This document shows, piece by piece, positions 33,128 through 43,334 of a stretch of DNA of 64,000 nucleotides. Numbering within the stretch: the first letter of the stretch is position 1; each line of letters starts with the position of its first letter. The translations under genes were made by a program, and so were the position numbers. The notes under the pieces are model-generated. The model searched no databases and was not told where the DNA came from. It worked only from the letters and a program-made list of their open reading frames with translations. Where the stretch lies: the NCBI RefSeq assembly GCF_032452875.1, contig NC_083882.1:62809614-62873613 (forward strand), in the 5' to 3' direction. The stretch comes from Bos javanicus. Its lineage: Eukaryota > Chordata > Mammalia > Artiodactyla > Bovidae.

Positions 33128-33697
33128 GTGTGGCAAAGAAATCCATTGTCAATATTTTTGCATGTTGTAACATATATTAATATATACATAGATGTAGCTA
33201 TACAGATGTAACTGCTGTATGCTATGACACTAGTCACCTAATTCTCTGCTCCTCCCACCCCCAGTGCTCAGATGAGCCTCAGGAGAGACAGGTGACGTGG
33301 AGAATAGTGGGGAGTCCCTGGGCACCAGTGGTCAGTAGGATTCAGATCCTTTACAGCCGCTACCAACTGTTTCTGTCTATAGTACTTCAGTTGGGACTTC
33401 AGGCTTTTAAAAGGCATGTTTGAGAATAAATTGCTCTCACCATGGGAAATTACCTAAACTTAACAAAAGCTAAGTTACACATAACATTCTAGGCAGGTGT
33501 AAATTCAGTTTTGGATCTTTCCCCCTAACGCCCCCTCTCCCTCTGCTATCACAACTCTGGAAGACTCAGGGGCAAGGTGCATTGGCACTGTGGCCTCACA
33601 GTGGCAGGGGAAAGGGGTAAAAGGCTGTTGCCTGTTTGGAAACTAAGCTGGCTACAGAAACAATCCCTAAATTCAAAGCACAGTGTCTTGAGCAAAA
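33128..33697. other. Unique sequence
   Basis: No recognised feature. Confidence 0.4.
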
Positions 33698-33872
33698 GTT
33701 CTTCATCTAGGTAGTACATCAGAATCATCTATAGAACTTTCCCAAAATACAGACATCCCTGGACCCTCCCATAAGAAATCCAGTAGGTTTGGGTGGGGCC
33801 TGATCACCAGGATTTTGAAATAGCCCCATGAGTGATTCTGATATGTTCCCATTGACTGAGAACCACTGATTG
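33698..33872. mobile_element. MER5A hAT DNA element
   Basis: AAAGTTCTTCATCTAGG at one end and TGAGAACCACTGATTG at the other, with ACATCAGAATCATC and TGGGTGGGGCCTGATC inside. The order and near-palindromic design fit MER5A. Confidence 0.8.
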
Positions 33873-34521
33873 ATGCAGCAATCTTGGGCCTTACTTGATG
33901 ACCATCCTTACGGACAGGGACAAGATCATGGAGCAAGGAATGAGGGGAGTCCAGTTGGCCATGCAATTCAGAGGAAGCAGTTACATTATGAAATCAGTCT
34001 ATAGGTAACAGGATCCCTTGGAGCAGGTCAGGACACTAGGGAACTGAGTCTAGCCCTTACAGAAGGGAGATGGTCCCACACAGATTCAGGTTGAGATTCT
34101 TGGTCTCAGGCAGAATTCCAAATGATTGTCAGGTTACCCTGAGAAAGCCCCTCAGCTGGTTCCTCATACACAGGATCTGGGTAATTCCATGGGTAACTAA
34201 CCACGGTAGTAACCATGGCTGGGACTGTGAAGTAGATTTGGGGAGTGGTCAAGAGTTCCAGAGTGAAGCACTGGGAGGAGGCCATCAATATCTGGGTCAG
34301 AGATGGATGGGGAAGTCCCAGGGCTTGTGGGTCAGACTCACTTGGGGGAGGAAGGAGGAGGAAAGAAGGCAAGACTGACATGAGCTGTAAATGGCTGGTC
34401 CAGGATGGCTTAGCTATTGCCTCAGCCAGCCTGTGCCTCCTCTGTAGGGCTGGATGGACCAATCCTGCAACTTGGAGTTTGATCCAGACTGTTCATTTAG
34501 AGGTCCATGCACTTCCAGGGA
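33873..34521. other. Unique sequence
   Basis: Overlapping open frames on both strands at 34070-34595 show no domain and cancel each other as evidence. Confidence 0.45.
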
Positions 34522-34534
34522 TTTGTAAACTTTT

Positions 34535-34755
34535 TGACAGTTGTGAAAGTGTTAGTCGCTTAGTCATTGACTCTTTGCAACCCCATGGACTGTAGCCTGC
34601 CAGGCTCCTCTGTCCATGGAATTTTCCAGGCAAGGGCACTGGAGTGGATAGTCATTCCCTACTCCAGGAGATCTTCCCGACCCAGGGATCGAACCCAGGT
34701 CTCCTATATTGCAGGCAAATTCTTTACTGTCTGAGCCACGAGGGAAGTCCTCCAC
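34535..34755 (-). mobile_element. Bov-tA SINE
   Basis: Reversed Bov-A and tRNA head (GGGATCGAACCCAGG). TTTGTAAACTTTT at 34522-34534 and 34756-34768 is a perfect 13-bp target duplication. Confidence 0.95.
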
Positions 34756-34772
34756 TTTGTAAACTTTTAAAA

Positions 34773-35084
34773 TTATGAGAAAACTTGGTTCATCAGGAAA
34801 GTTGTAGAAGCCCTTCTGGCTACTCTGTTATGGGATTTCTGCTTGGCTGCAGATCTCCATGGCTTTCTTGCTTGCTTGCTTGTGCTGCTGCATTTCTGAA
34901 ACCCATTTCTTTTGCTTGGAGGCTGCACCTTCTCTGCAAAGTGTGCTGGTTTCCCTACTTTCAGTCTTTTTCTCCAGGTCACAGGTGCTCTCTCTTTTTC
35001 AGCTCCTGCTGACTTGCCTCTTTGCTCACCCTGGTTGGCACTGACGGCTTGTACCACGTCTACATGAGATTTACACTGCTCCAT
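34773..35084 (-). CDS. Unrecognised small open frame (doubtful)
   Basis: A 103-codon minus-strand frame encodes a Lys/Arg-rich product with no signal peptide, membrane segment or known domain. It lies outside obvious repeats, directly beside a Bov-tA. Overlapping plus-strand frames exist. I list it only because it is not repeat-derived. It could be chance or the remains of a processed copy, and no function is proposed. Confidence 0.1.
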   Translation of the reverse strand: MEQCKSHVDVVQAVSANQGEQRGKSAGAEKERAPVTWRKRLKVGKPAHFAEKVQPPSKRNGFQKCSSTSKQARKPWRSAAKQKSHNRVARRASTTFLMNQVFS

Positions 35085-35274
35085 GGTTCATTCCCAACTC
35101 CTGACTCTCTTCTCCATGGCAGGGACTGTTCATTTCACTGCTGAAACCCTCTTGTGTAGGAAGGAAAGGAAGTGGCTTCTTGGCATAGAGCTGCTAAAAA
35201 GACCCACTTTCTACACTTTAAGGTGAAAAACACATACTTGTTTCCTAATATTTCCATTTCTGGTCCCTGACTAC
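35085..35274. other. Unique spacer
   Basis: No recognised feature. Confidence 0.4.
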
Positions 35275-35390
35275 ATAGGGTTGTCAGATGTAGCAAATAA
35301 AAATACAGAACACTATGTTAAACCAGAATATTTAGGGCACACATTAAAGAATTATTGTTGTTTATCTAAAATAAAATATAATTGAGTATC
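35275..35390. mobile_element. Palindromic DNA-transposon-like fragment
   Basis: GTTGTCAGATGTAGCAAATAA with ATTATTGTTGTTTATCTAAA resembles an old palindromic MER-type element (GTTGCCAG... ends). Only part remains. Confidence 0.45.
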
Positions 35391-35461
35391 CCAATCCCCA
35401 TGACGGCAGCAAAGCAGCTGAACTTTAATTTTAGTCGAAAGAATACTGAGATATTGAGTTT

Positions 35462-35486
35462 TATACACACACACACACACACACAG
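35462..35486. repeat. (CA)n microsatellite
   Basis: About eleven CA units within unique sequence. Confidence 0.92.
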
Positions 35487-35559
35487 GTGCATATACAACT
35501 TTACGAATCTGAAGGTACTAGGGCCAAGACTGCTATTTGTCATCCAACATCTGTTTTGT

Positions 35560-35975
35560 CTTTCTTTTAGTAATTGGCCTTCTGAATTTGTATTGAACAC
35601 AGAAAAAGAAAGAAAGGAATACATTCCTCAGCTTCCTTTGCAGGTAGAAGTTGCCAGAGAGATCTGAGTGTAAGTGATGGGTAGAACTTCAGGGTCATGC
35701 CCTTATAGGGAAGGGGTATTTTCTCTACTCTCCTTTTTGTCTCATCGACTGGAAACATCTGTGTGGTGGCAGGAGCGAGGGCAGCTGTCTTGGGATAGGA
35801 GATAGACACTGCATATTGCATTTTGGAGGGCAACAAAATAGAAAGATGCCTGATATCACACTGGTCCTGCCAGCTTACATCCAGACTGTTATGCGAAAGA
35901 GAGATAATCTATCTATTTTAAGCTACCATGTTAATTTGGCGTTTGTAGGAGCAGCCTGTCATTCTAACTGCCATG
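35560..35975 (+). mobile_element. Old unclassified repeat (MER/LTR-like)
   Basis: CCTCAGCTTCCTTTGCAGG and the tail TCTATTTTAAGCTACCATG / TTCTAACTGCC resemble an old family whose tail also appears at 40620-40705. Class uncertain. Confidence 0.4.
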
Positions 35976-36149
35976 AATATCATTATCAATGTTCTTGAGG
36001 ACACTTTTAATAATTACAGGAGAACCAGATTTGAAGAGTGTCCTGTAAGCAACCATGTTTTCATTTCTCACAGCTTTCCCTGCTGCTTATTCAGAGCAAC
36101 ACACAGGACAAGGATAAGGCAGGGAAGTGGTTGTATCAGTGACTTTACA

Positions 36150-36322
36150 CTGTGACTGAGACTGACCCCAGGGAGTGTTTTAAAATTTGTATTCAGTGGC
36201 TCCATCCTCCGGGATGCCCCTTTAGCAAGTCTGGCATGAGCCAGGGAGCCAGCATTTCTAAATTATCCCAAGACACTCTAATGCAGTCAGTTTTGGGGCT
36301 CTATTTTGAGAACCACTGGTCT
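36150..36322. mobile_element. MER5A-like hAT DNA element
   Basis: TTTAAAATTTGTATTCAG, CACTCTAATGCAGTCAG and the terminus TTGAGAACCACTGG fit MER5A. The other terminus is eroded. Confidence 0.68.
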
Positions 36323-36359
36323 ATGCATGGAGCCCTCCACAGTGCTGGACTATTAGGAA

Positions 36360-36405
36360 ACTCTTCAGTGAATTAACTCAGGGGAAATTCTTCAGTGAAA
36401 TAACT
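36360..36405. repeat. Imperfect tandem repeat of about 24 bp
   Basis: CTCTTCAGTGAATTAACTC and TTCTTCAGTGAAATAACTC lie side by side, at the edge of the following SINE. They may be a decayed target duplication or a local duplication. Confidence 0.6.
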
Positions 36406-36568
36406 CTTTGTGACCCCATGGACTATACAGTCCACAGAATTCTCTAGGCCAGAATGTTGGAGTGGGTAGCCTTTCCCTTCTCCAGGGGATCTTCCCAGCC
36501 GAGGGATCGAACCCAGGTCTCCTGCATTGCAGGCGGATTCTTTACCACCTGAGCTATCAGGGAAGCCA
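36400..36568 (-). mobile_element. Bov-tA SINE
   Basis: Truncated reversed Bov-A body (starting TTTGTGACCCCATGGAC) and intact tRNA head (GGGATCGAACCCAGG). It shares ACTATACAGTCCA with the copy at 22895. Confidence 0.9.
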
Positions 36569-36571
36569 AAA
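36568..36571 (-). terminator. Pol III TTTT terminator of the tRNA-like gene
   Basis: Four T residues on the minus strand, just 3' of the tRNA-like sequence and before the SINE head. Confidence 0.55.
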
Positions 36572-36575
36572 GCTG

Positions 36576-36662
36576 TGCCCAACCTGGGGCTTGAACCCAG
36601 GAGCTCAGGGCTTGAACCCTGAGATTAAGAGTCTCGTGGTCTACCAACTGAGCTAGCCGGGC
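36576..36662 (-). tRNA. tRNA-Lys(CTT)-like gene with duplicated T arm
   Basis: Read on the minus strand it starts GCCCGGCTAGCTCAGTTGG, has anticodon loop CTCTTAA (CTT, Lys) and closes with a matching acceptor 3' strand GTTGGGC. All seven acceptor pairs form (two are G-T). The A box (TAGCTCAGTTGG) is intact. The B box GGTTCAAGCCC occurs twice, at 36608-36618 and 36587-36597, because the variable region is 14 nt longer than in canonical tRNA-Lys. The extra segment can fold as AGGG-TTCAAG-CCCT, imitating a class II long arm. One anticodon-stem pair is C-A and the D stem has a mismatch. A TTTT terminator lies at 36571-36568, five nt past the discriminator. No CCA is encoded, arguing against a retrocopy of a mature tRNA. 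It may be a diverged gene or a pseudogene. Confidence 0.7.
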
Positions 36663-37687
36663 AAACTCGGGGAGCTTTTCAATTACTGTTGATGGTGGTG
36701 TTTAGCAGTCTAGAAACAGTGCCTTGAAATGAATACTTAGCAATATTTGATGGGACACTCAGTGAGAGGCAGACATTTAGAAAGTTATGAAGCTTTACTC
36801 TCGATGGCCTGTAAATATACATGCACAAATTCACATATACATGCACTCATTCGGTAGCAAGAAGTAATTAAATTATTTGGAGTGATGATTGAAAAGTAAA
36901 TATTTTAAGGGGCAAGAGGGCAAAATTTAAACACTCTGCTCCTCATGCTCATTTCTGTAGTTCCCAATGTTGACTGAGGAGCAGGAGTAATTACAAGTGG
37001 TAATAATGCTTGATAATTATATATTTGCCTGTGTTTACACTGGCCGTGAAATAGGGGAACTCAGTTCATAAGTGAACCCTCGTGGGTATCCTTTTGCTAG
37101 AAGGCCGTCAAGAATGAAGTTCATCTCACACCCAAACAACAACTGGAGCTAATCGTGACACTAACCTCAGGAGGAGAACAATTAACGATAAACTTCCAGC
37201 CCAAGGGAGCAAGATGGGGACTGGAGAGAGGATAAAAGTGCCAACTAGTCGGATCAATAGCAGAGATTCTTTTGAGCATCTGTATTTGTGCAAGGACCCC
37301 GTGCTAAGTACTGTGGGAGGCAGGGAGGGGAGAGGAAGGGGCAGAGAGACAAGATGCAGGATCTTACAGTGTCACCTCTGATAGGAGAGTGCCTCTCTAA
37401 GCAATGTGGGATTCGTGCCAAGTCAGTACTTTGGGAGCTCCCTGATGAAGAAGATGGAGTGGATGGGGGCAGCCAGGAGAAACTTCTTCGAGTAGGCAGC
37501 ATGCAGATGTCAGTCAAAAAATGAACCCTTCTGGGTATTGGAGGAACAGGAGTGATCAAGAAAGAGGGCCTCTTGTCAAGGAGCTCCCATTCTGGTGGAG
37601 GGAGATAGACCAGAAATGATGTTACTATGATTATTAGAGCATTATTAGGTATTATTAGATAGAAACGTCAGATGTATTCATCAACGT
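36663..37687. other. Mostly unique sequence
   Basis: AT-rich unique sequence to about 37250, with a possible regulatory block at 37010-37230 (TTGATAATTATATA, CAATTAACGATAAAC). A MIR/L2-like piece (CCGTGCTAAGTACTGTGGG) lies at about 37255-37340. Confidence 0.4.
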
Positions 37688-37689
37688 CT

Positions 37690-37866
37690 TGTTGTTCATT
37701 CGCTCAGTCATGTCTGACTCTTTGTAACCACATACACTGCAGCACACCAGGCTCCTTTGTCCTCTGCTACCTCCTGGAGTTTGCTCAGATTCATGTCTGT
37801 TGAGTTGGTGATGATATCTAAGCATCTCATCCTCTGCTGCCCGCTTCTCCTTTTGCCTTCCATCTT
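37690..37866 (-). mobile_element. BovB LINE 3' end, truncated
   Basis: TTGTTGTTCATTCGCTCAG through TTGGTGATGATATCTAAGC to TTTGCCTTCCATC. A Bov-tA follows immediately, suggesting insertion into the BovB. Confidence 0.85.
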
Positions 37867-38048
37867 CCCTTGTGGCTCAGTTGGTAAAGAATCCACCTAC
37901 AATGTGGGAGACCTGGGTTTGATCCCTGGGTTGGAAAGATCCCCTGGAGAAGGGCAGGGCTACCCACTCCAGTATTCTGGCCTGGAGAACTATAGGGGTC
38001 ACAAAGAGTCGGACACGACTGAGCGACTTTTACTTCACTTCACTTTCT
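37867..38048 (+). mobile_element. Bov-tA SINE
   Basis: Head CCCTTGTGGCTCAGTTGG with GGGTTTGATCCCTGGG, body with an internal deletion after CCTGGAGAACTATAGG, ending CGACTGAGCGAC and a CACTTCACTTTC tail. Confidence 0.9.
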
Positions 38049-38189
38049 CTATTATGTCCTCTCACATAAAAATGTATTTATATAAATCCTATTTATATAA
38101 ACAGGATTAGACTACTGATATCTTTCAAAATGCATTATCTTTTTTCCACTTGAGATTATGTTAATTTTTCTATGTCCCAAGAGTAAGGT

Positions 38190-38537
38190 TGTTTTCTTAC
38201 CCTGAAGCTATTGGTCGTCTCTTCCTTCCTTGACAGAATCTCTGTTTTAATCTAGGCATCCACCCTTCTTTGGGTGGAAATTTGTTTCCAGGAAGACAGA
38301 CTCCATCTCCAATCTCCAGGGTAGAAGATAATTGGACTTAGCTAAAATAGCAGTCCGTTCTCCTGGCCAGTGACTGGAATAATTAATGGACATAATTCTG
38401 GCTAAGATGAGGGTGAGACTGGTGGTTGGTTTTGGAGAATGGGTTTCCCTGATGATACAAAGAGACTTTGGAGCACACCCTTTCTACTTCTGTCAGTAAG
38501 TATCATTCCTACTTGGGATGGCTAAAACTATAGCAGC
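38190..38537 (+). mobile_element. Old unclassified repeat, 5' portion
   Basis: CCTGGCCAGTGACTGG, TTGGAGAATGGGTTTCC and ATACAAAGAGACTTTGG resemble an old MER/LTR-like family. A related tail, TAACTTAAACCGACTGAG to CATTCTAACTGATAC, lies beyond the BovB at 40580-40705, so the BovB probably split it. Confidence 0.4.
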
Positions 38538-40578
38538 TTCAGTTCAGTTCAGTTCATTTCAGTCGCTCAGTCGTGTTTGACTCTTTGCGACCCAAAGGAC
38601 TGCAGCACACTAGGCTTCTCTGTCCATCACCAACTTCCGGAGCTTGCTCAAACTCATGTCCATGAGTCAGTGATGCCATCCAACCATCTCATCCTCTGTC
38701 ATCCCTTTCTCCTCCTGCCTTCAATCTTTCCCAGCATCAGGGTCTTTTCCAATGAGTCAGTTCCTCACGTTAGGGGGCCAAAATATTGGAGCTTCAGTAT
38801 CAGTCCTTCCAATAAATACTCAGGACTGATTTCCTTTAGGATTGACTGGTTGGGTTTCCTTTCTGTTCAAGGGACTCTCAAGAGTCATCTCCAACACCAG
38901 AGTTCAAAAGCATCAATTCTTCAGCACTCAGCTTCGTTTATGGGTTACTGGAAAAACCATAGCTTTGACTAAATGGACCTTTGTCAGCAAAGTAATGTCT
39001 CTCCTTTTTAATAGGCTGTCTGGATTGGTCATAGCTTTTCTTCCAAGGAGCAAGTGTCTTTTAATTACATGGCTGCAGTCACAGTCTACAGTGATTTTGG
39101 AGCCCAAGAAAATAAAGTCTGTCACCGTTTCCATTGTTTCTCCATCTATTTACCACAAAGTGATGGAACTGGATGCCATGATTTTCATTTTCTGAATGTT
39201 GAGTTTTAAGCCAGCTTTTTCACTCTCCTCTTTCTCTTTCATCACGAGGGTCTTCAGCTCCTCTTCACTTTCTGCCATAAGGGTGGTGTCATCTGCATAT
39301 CTGAGGTTATTGGTATTTCTCCCAGCAATCTTGATTCCAGCTTGTGCTTCATCCAGCCCAGCATTTCACATGATGTATTTTGCATATAAATTAAATAAGC
39401 AAGGTGACAATATATAGCTTTGACATACTCCCTTTGCCAATTTGGAACCTGTCTGTTGTTCCATGTCCAGTTCTAACTGTTGCTTCTTGACTTGCATACA
39501 GATTCCTCAGGAGGCAGGTAAGATAATCTGGTATTCCCATCTCTTTCAGAATTTTCCACAGTTTGTTGTGATCCATACAGTCAAAGGCTTTAGAGTAGCC
39601 AATGAAGCAGAAGTAGATGTATTTTTTGGAATTCTCTTGCTTTTTCTATGATCCAATAGATGTTGGCAATTTGATCTCTGGTTCCTCTGCCTTTTCTAAA
39701 TCCAGCTTGAACATCTGGAAGTTCTCAGTTCATGTACTGTTGAAGCCTCACTTAGAGAATTTTGAGCATTACTTTGCTAGCATGTGAGATGAGTGCAATT
39801 GTGCAGTAGTTTGAATATTCCTTGGCATTGCCCTTATTTGGGATTAGAATGAAAACTGACCTTTTCCAGTCCTGTGGCCACTGCTGAGTTTTCCAAATTT
39901 CCTGGCATATTGAGTACAGCACTTTCACAGCACCATCTTTTAGGATTTGAAATAGCTCAGCTGGAATTCCATCACCTCCACTAGCTTTGTTCATAGTGAT
40001 GGATGTGAGAGTTGGACTAAAAGAAAGCTGAGTGCCGAAGAATTGATGCTTTTGAACTGTGGTGTTGGAGAAGGCTCTTGAGAGTCCCTTGGACTTCAAG
40101 GACATCCAACCTGTCTATCCTAAAGGAGATCAGTCCTGGGTGTCCATTGGAAGGACTGATATTGAAGCTGAAACTCCAATACTTTGGCCACCTGATGCAA
40201 AGAGCTGATTCATTTGAAAAGACCCTGATGCTGGGAAAGATTGAGGGCAGGAGGAGAAGGGGACAACAGAGGATGACATGGTTGGATGGCATCACCGACT
40301 CAATGGACATGGGTTTGGGTGGACCCCGGGAGTTGGTGATGGACAGGGAGGCCTGGCGTGCTGTGGTTCATGGGGTCGCAAAGAGTTGGATATGACTGAT
40401 CGACTGAACTGAAGTGGTGCTTCCTAAGGCTCACTTTACTTCTCACTCCAGGATGTCTGACTCTAAGTGAGTGATCACACCATCATGGTTATCTGAGTCA
40501 TTAAGATCTTTTTTGTATAGCTCTTCTGTGTATTCTTGCCACCTCTTTTTAATATCTTCTGTTTCTGTTAGGTCCAGG
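38538..40578 (-). mobile_element. BovB (RTE) LINE, longest copy, interrupted
   Basis: About 1.6 kb of BovB read on the minus strand, with a 411-bp sense BovB inside (40002-40412). It covers the reverse transcriptase: DGIPAELFQILKDGA and LIPNKGNAKEYSNY are readable in 39752-40105, and further fragments in 39391-39576 and 38928-39134. Frameshifts and stops break the frame, so no active protein remains. The element is 5'-truncated near GTTAGGTCC at 40577. Its 3' end carries GTTCAGTTCAGTTCA units. Confidence 0.92.
40002..40412 (+). mobile_element. BovB 3' end nested in BovB, opposite strand
   Basis: Sense BovB from GATGTGAGAGTTGGAC to GATCGACTGAACTGAAG. The host BovB reads AGTGATG (39995-40001) before and AGTGGTG (40413-40419) after, which look like a target duplication with one mismatch. 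The host then resumes with CTTCCTAAGGCTCAC. A frame at 40078-40395 is C-terminal BovB ORF sequence. Confidence 0.93.
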
Positions 40579-40579
40579 A

Positions 40580-40705
40580 GATTGCTCTGTCCACTCCACA
40601 CATCGACCTGGTATTGCAGATAATACATTACTTGTTGTTTAACTTAAACCGACTGAGTTGCATCTTTCTGTTACTTGTAGCAAAAAGCATTCTAACTGAT
40701 ACATG
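40580..40705 (+). mobile_element. Old unclassified repeat, 3' portion
   Basis: Tail segment of the family at 38190-38537, separated from it by the BovB. Confidence 0.4.
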
Positions 40706-41007
40706 TCCATAAATAAAACTACATAATTACTTTGAATGGGTGCCTATTCTATTGCATATAGAACTAACACTGGAACATTCTTAATTGTTTGACATTTAGG
40801 CTATTTAAAATATTTTTGCCATAATAAACAACCCTGATGAGTATCAGTACCTTCGTTAATTCAATCTTCAAGCAACACTTTGTGTGTCTATATACCCTCC
40901 ATCCTCTGACAATAAGTCTCTGTCCCACAAGATTGGTCTCACTGAGGTGCAGGTTCTTATATCTGACAGGTTTTGTCAAAGATGTCCATTTTTTTCTTCT
41001 AGCAGAA
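40706..41007. other. AT-rich sequence, possible old L1 remnant
   Basis: TAAACAACCCTGATGAGTATC is faintly like the reversed L1M region. No gene is recognised. Confidence 0.35.
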
Positions 41008-41180
41008 AGAGTATGGACTTTGAAACCAGACAGAAATGGTTAAAAACCTCTGCTGCTTCCTAACCAATCTTATGAGCTTCAGTTTCCATGCTCTGTACAA
41101 AGCTGTTGTCAGGACTCAATGGGATGGTACATATTAAGCAGCCAGTCTGGAGTCTGATGCATGGTAAGTGCTGAAATGTA
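41008..41180 (+). mobile_element. MIR SINE
   Basis: GAGTATGGACTTTGAAACCAG, GAGCTTCAGTTTCCATG, GGACTCAATGGGATGG and GCATGGTAAGTGCTG follow MIR order in sense orientation. Confidence 0.8.
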
Positions 41181-41309
41181 CTTGCTTTTGCATTTTGTTA
41201 CTTAGAGGAATGTACATGGAAGAAGAGGAATAGGCGTACTGCTCACAAAATGTGGCAGTAAGATGCTACTTGCTTTCTTTCCAGAAAGGCCAAGACTTCC
41301 TGCTATTTT

Positions 41310-41580
41310 TTTTTTTTAGTTTATAGTTTAACATAATTCAGATTTACAGAAGAGTGGCAAAAGAATAGCACGAAGAGTTCCTGTATACCTTTCACCCAGC
41401 TTCCTCTAAGGTTAACATCTTACATAACATGGCACACGTATCAAAACTGACGAGTTACTACTGGAAATATCAACTATTGACTTTATTTGGATTTAACTAG
41501 TCTTTCCACTAACATGCCTTTTCTCCTTCCAGGATGCAATCCAGGATACCATGTTGCATCAGATCTTGCTGTTTTTTTTA
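41310..41580 (-). mobile_element. L1M-type 3' end, antisense
   Basis: T-run, then TCAGATTTACAGAAGAGTGG, GTATACCTTTCACCCAGC, TAAGGTTAACATCTTAC and ATCCAGGATACCATGTTGC. Confidence 0.8.
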
Positions 41581-41639
41581 ATAGACTCAAAGCCTCTGAG
41601 GGCTGAGCGGAACACACTTCTGCCGGGAAAATCTCCAGA

Positions 41640-41775
41640 GCTTGCATTTATTGTGTGCTTAAGGGCAGCCATCCTCACCACACTATGGCAGAGGTATTCC
41701 CATCCTCATTTCACAGATGGAGACTCTGAGACTCAGAGAAGTTGAGAGGCTCCAGCAGGGTCACTCAGAGGCACA
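41640..41775 (+). mobile_element. MIR SINE
   Basis: CCTCATTTCACAGATGGAG, CTGAGACTCAGAGAAG and CAGGGTCACTCAGAGGCAC are MIR core. Confidence 0.8.
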
Positions 41776-42256
41776 GCCGGGCAGCCTGGTTTCTGCTTAG
41801 CTGTCTTCCCTAGAGTACACACTCCCCTGACCGGAGCCAGTGTTCCGTGGGTGGCCATGGGGAGCAGGGTCCCAAATGAAGTCCTTTCTGAGGACCCCTC
41901 CTCGCTCTGGGTTACCTCCTGGCTGGCAGGCCCCTGTACAGCCCTTTCTCCCACTCCCACCCATTTCTCCCCGGCTCCCAGCAAAGCTGCAGCCTGTCCA
42001 TCCTCCCACCGTGTGCTTGGCAAAGGCGCCTCCTGGTGTTTGCATTTGAATAGAGGCTCCAGCCTGAAAGCAAACAATGAGGCCCATGAGGGATGGGAGA
42101 GGGCTCAACCCAGCACGTTCCTGCAGCCTCTTCACCAGCCACTCTAGGGCTGAAGGCAGTTCTCCACTTACTCAGACGGCTTATTTCTCCACTTGTGGTA
42201 TCATAGACAGTGCCCTTCTCCCTCTCATTCGGGGACTGACCCTGCTCCTGAGGACA
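41776..42256. other. GC-rich unique sequence
   Basis: Several overlapping frames on both strands (41733-42394) reflect GC richness. None shows a domain, splice signals or a consistent reading frame, so no exon is called. Confidence 0.5.
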
Positions 42257-42462
42257 GTTCAGTTCAGTCCAGTCTCTCAATTGTGTCCTGCACTTTGCGA
42301 CCCCATGGACTGCAGCACGCCAGGCCTCCCTGTCCATCACCAACTCCCGGAGTTTACTCAGACTCATGTCCATTGGGTCGGTGATGCCATCCAACCATCT
42401 GATCCTCTGTCATTCCCTTCTCCCGCCTTCAATCTTTCCCAGCATCAGGGTCTTTTCAACTG
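42257..42462 (-). mobile_element. BovB LINE 3' end
   Basis: GTTCAGTTCAGTCCAG, ACTGCAGCACGCCAGGC, GTCGGTGATGCCATCC and CAGCATCAGGGTC, reversed. 5'-truncated. Confidence 0.9.
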
Positions 42463-42600
42463 AGGAAGAAAAGGGTCTTTTTGACATAGCCTGAGGTCTC
42501 CCACCCAGTAGCTCTGCCCACTGCCATGAGGCACACAGGCAGCTTCAGCCTGCTGTCTCAGCTCCCAGCTCCCTCACCACCACCATGGCCTCAAGGGGCT
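42463..42600. other. Unique spacer
   Basis: No recognised feature. Confidence 0.4.
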
Positions 42601-42790
42601 TCTAGTGACCTAACTGCATGCTAGGTGTCTCCTCGCAACAGTGCAGCCGGCAGCTACAAGCATTAATTCGTTGAACAAGAAGATGCGGGTCTGAGCTACC
42701 ACACTGGTAAGTGGCCAAGCATGGGCCCAAACCTCAATCTGGCTGGCTCCAAACTATAATCCTTCCACTACACCAAATGTTCCACAGTGA
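42601..42790 (+). mobile_element. MIR SINE, degenerate
   Basis: CACTGGTAAGTGGCCAAGC, CCCAAACCTCAATCTGGCTGG and ATCCTTCCACTACACC follow the MIR 3' half. Confidence 0.55.
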
Positions 42791-43334
42791 TTATTCTCGA
42801 AACAAGATCATTGCCAAAACCAACCTCGGGTTCCTGGTGCTGGGAGGACCCGTGCTGGCCCAGATCGGGCCGCGTGCAGATCCCAGGCTCTGGAGAACCA
42901 GGCTGGGAACAAAGCCCTTTTCTAAGGCACCTGCCAGAAGGCGGATGAGGGTTCTCGGCCTGGCAGGCAGGAGGGCATGGGTAAGGGCTTGCATCCTGTC
43001 AGGGAACAGGCATTTCCTCGTTCAGGTGACACAGTTTGAAGAAAGCTGATAGTGAACCGTGTCTATTTATCTGGCAAACCTGGCCTCGCCAGGGTGGAGC
43101 AGCGTTAATCCTCCTGTTTACCTTAAGTGAAACTAGCATTGTCTTAAGCGGGAACCACGTTTCAGGCGTGGGTCTGACCTCAGTCCTGACATAGAAACCA
43201 GCAGTGGGGGGAAATCGTCACAGCATTGGGAGCTGCCATCTCAGAGTCACCGACCAGTCGTTTGTGCCATCTTGGTCACGGGTAGTTGGAGTGGCTGGAT
43301 GGGCCCCGGAGATCTTTAGAGCAAGAGTAGAACA
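42791..43334. other. GC-rich unique sequence
   Basis: No repeat seen. A 112-codon plus frame at 42711-43049 spans MIR and unique sequence and shows no domain. Confidence 0.45.

Noticed and set aside
40078..40395. Frame of 105 codons with a basic, Arg-rich stretch
   Set aside because: This is the C-terminal ORF part of the nested BovB fragment, repeated at 23621-23869 and 27794-28159.
41733..42394. Overlapping frames of 98-160 codons on both strands
   Set aside because: Caused by GC-rich composition and an adjoining BovB. No domain or splice context, and both strands are equally open.
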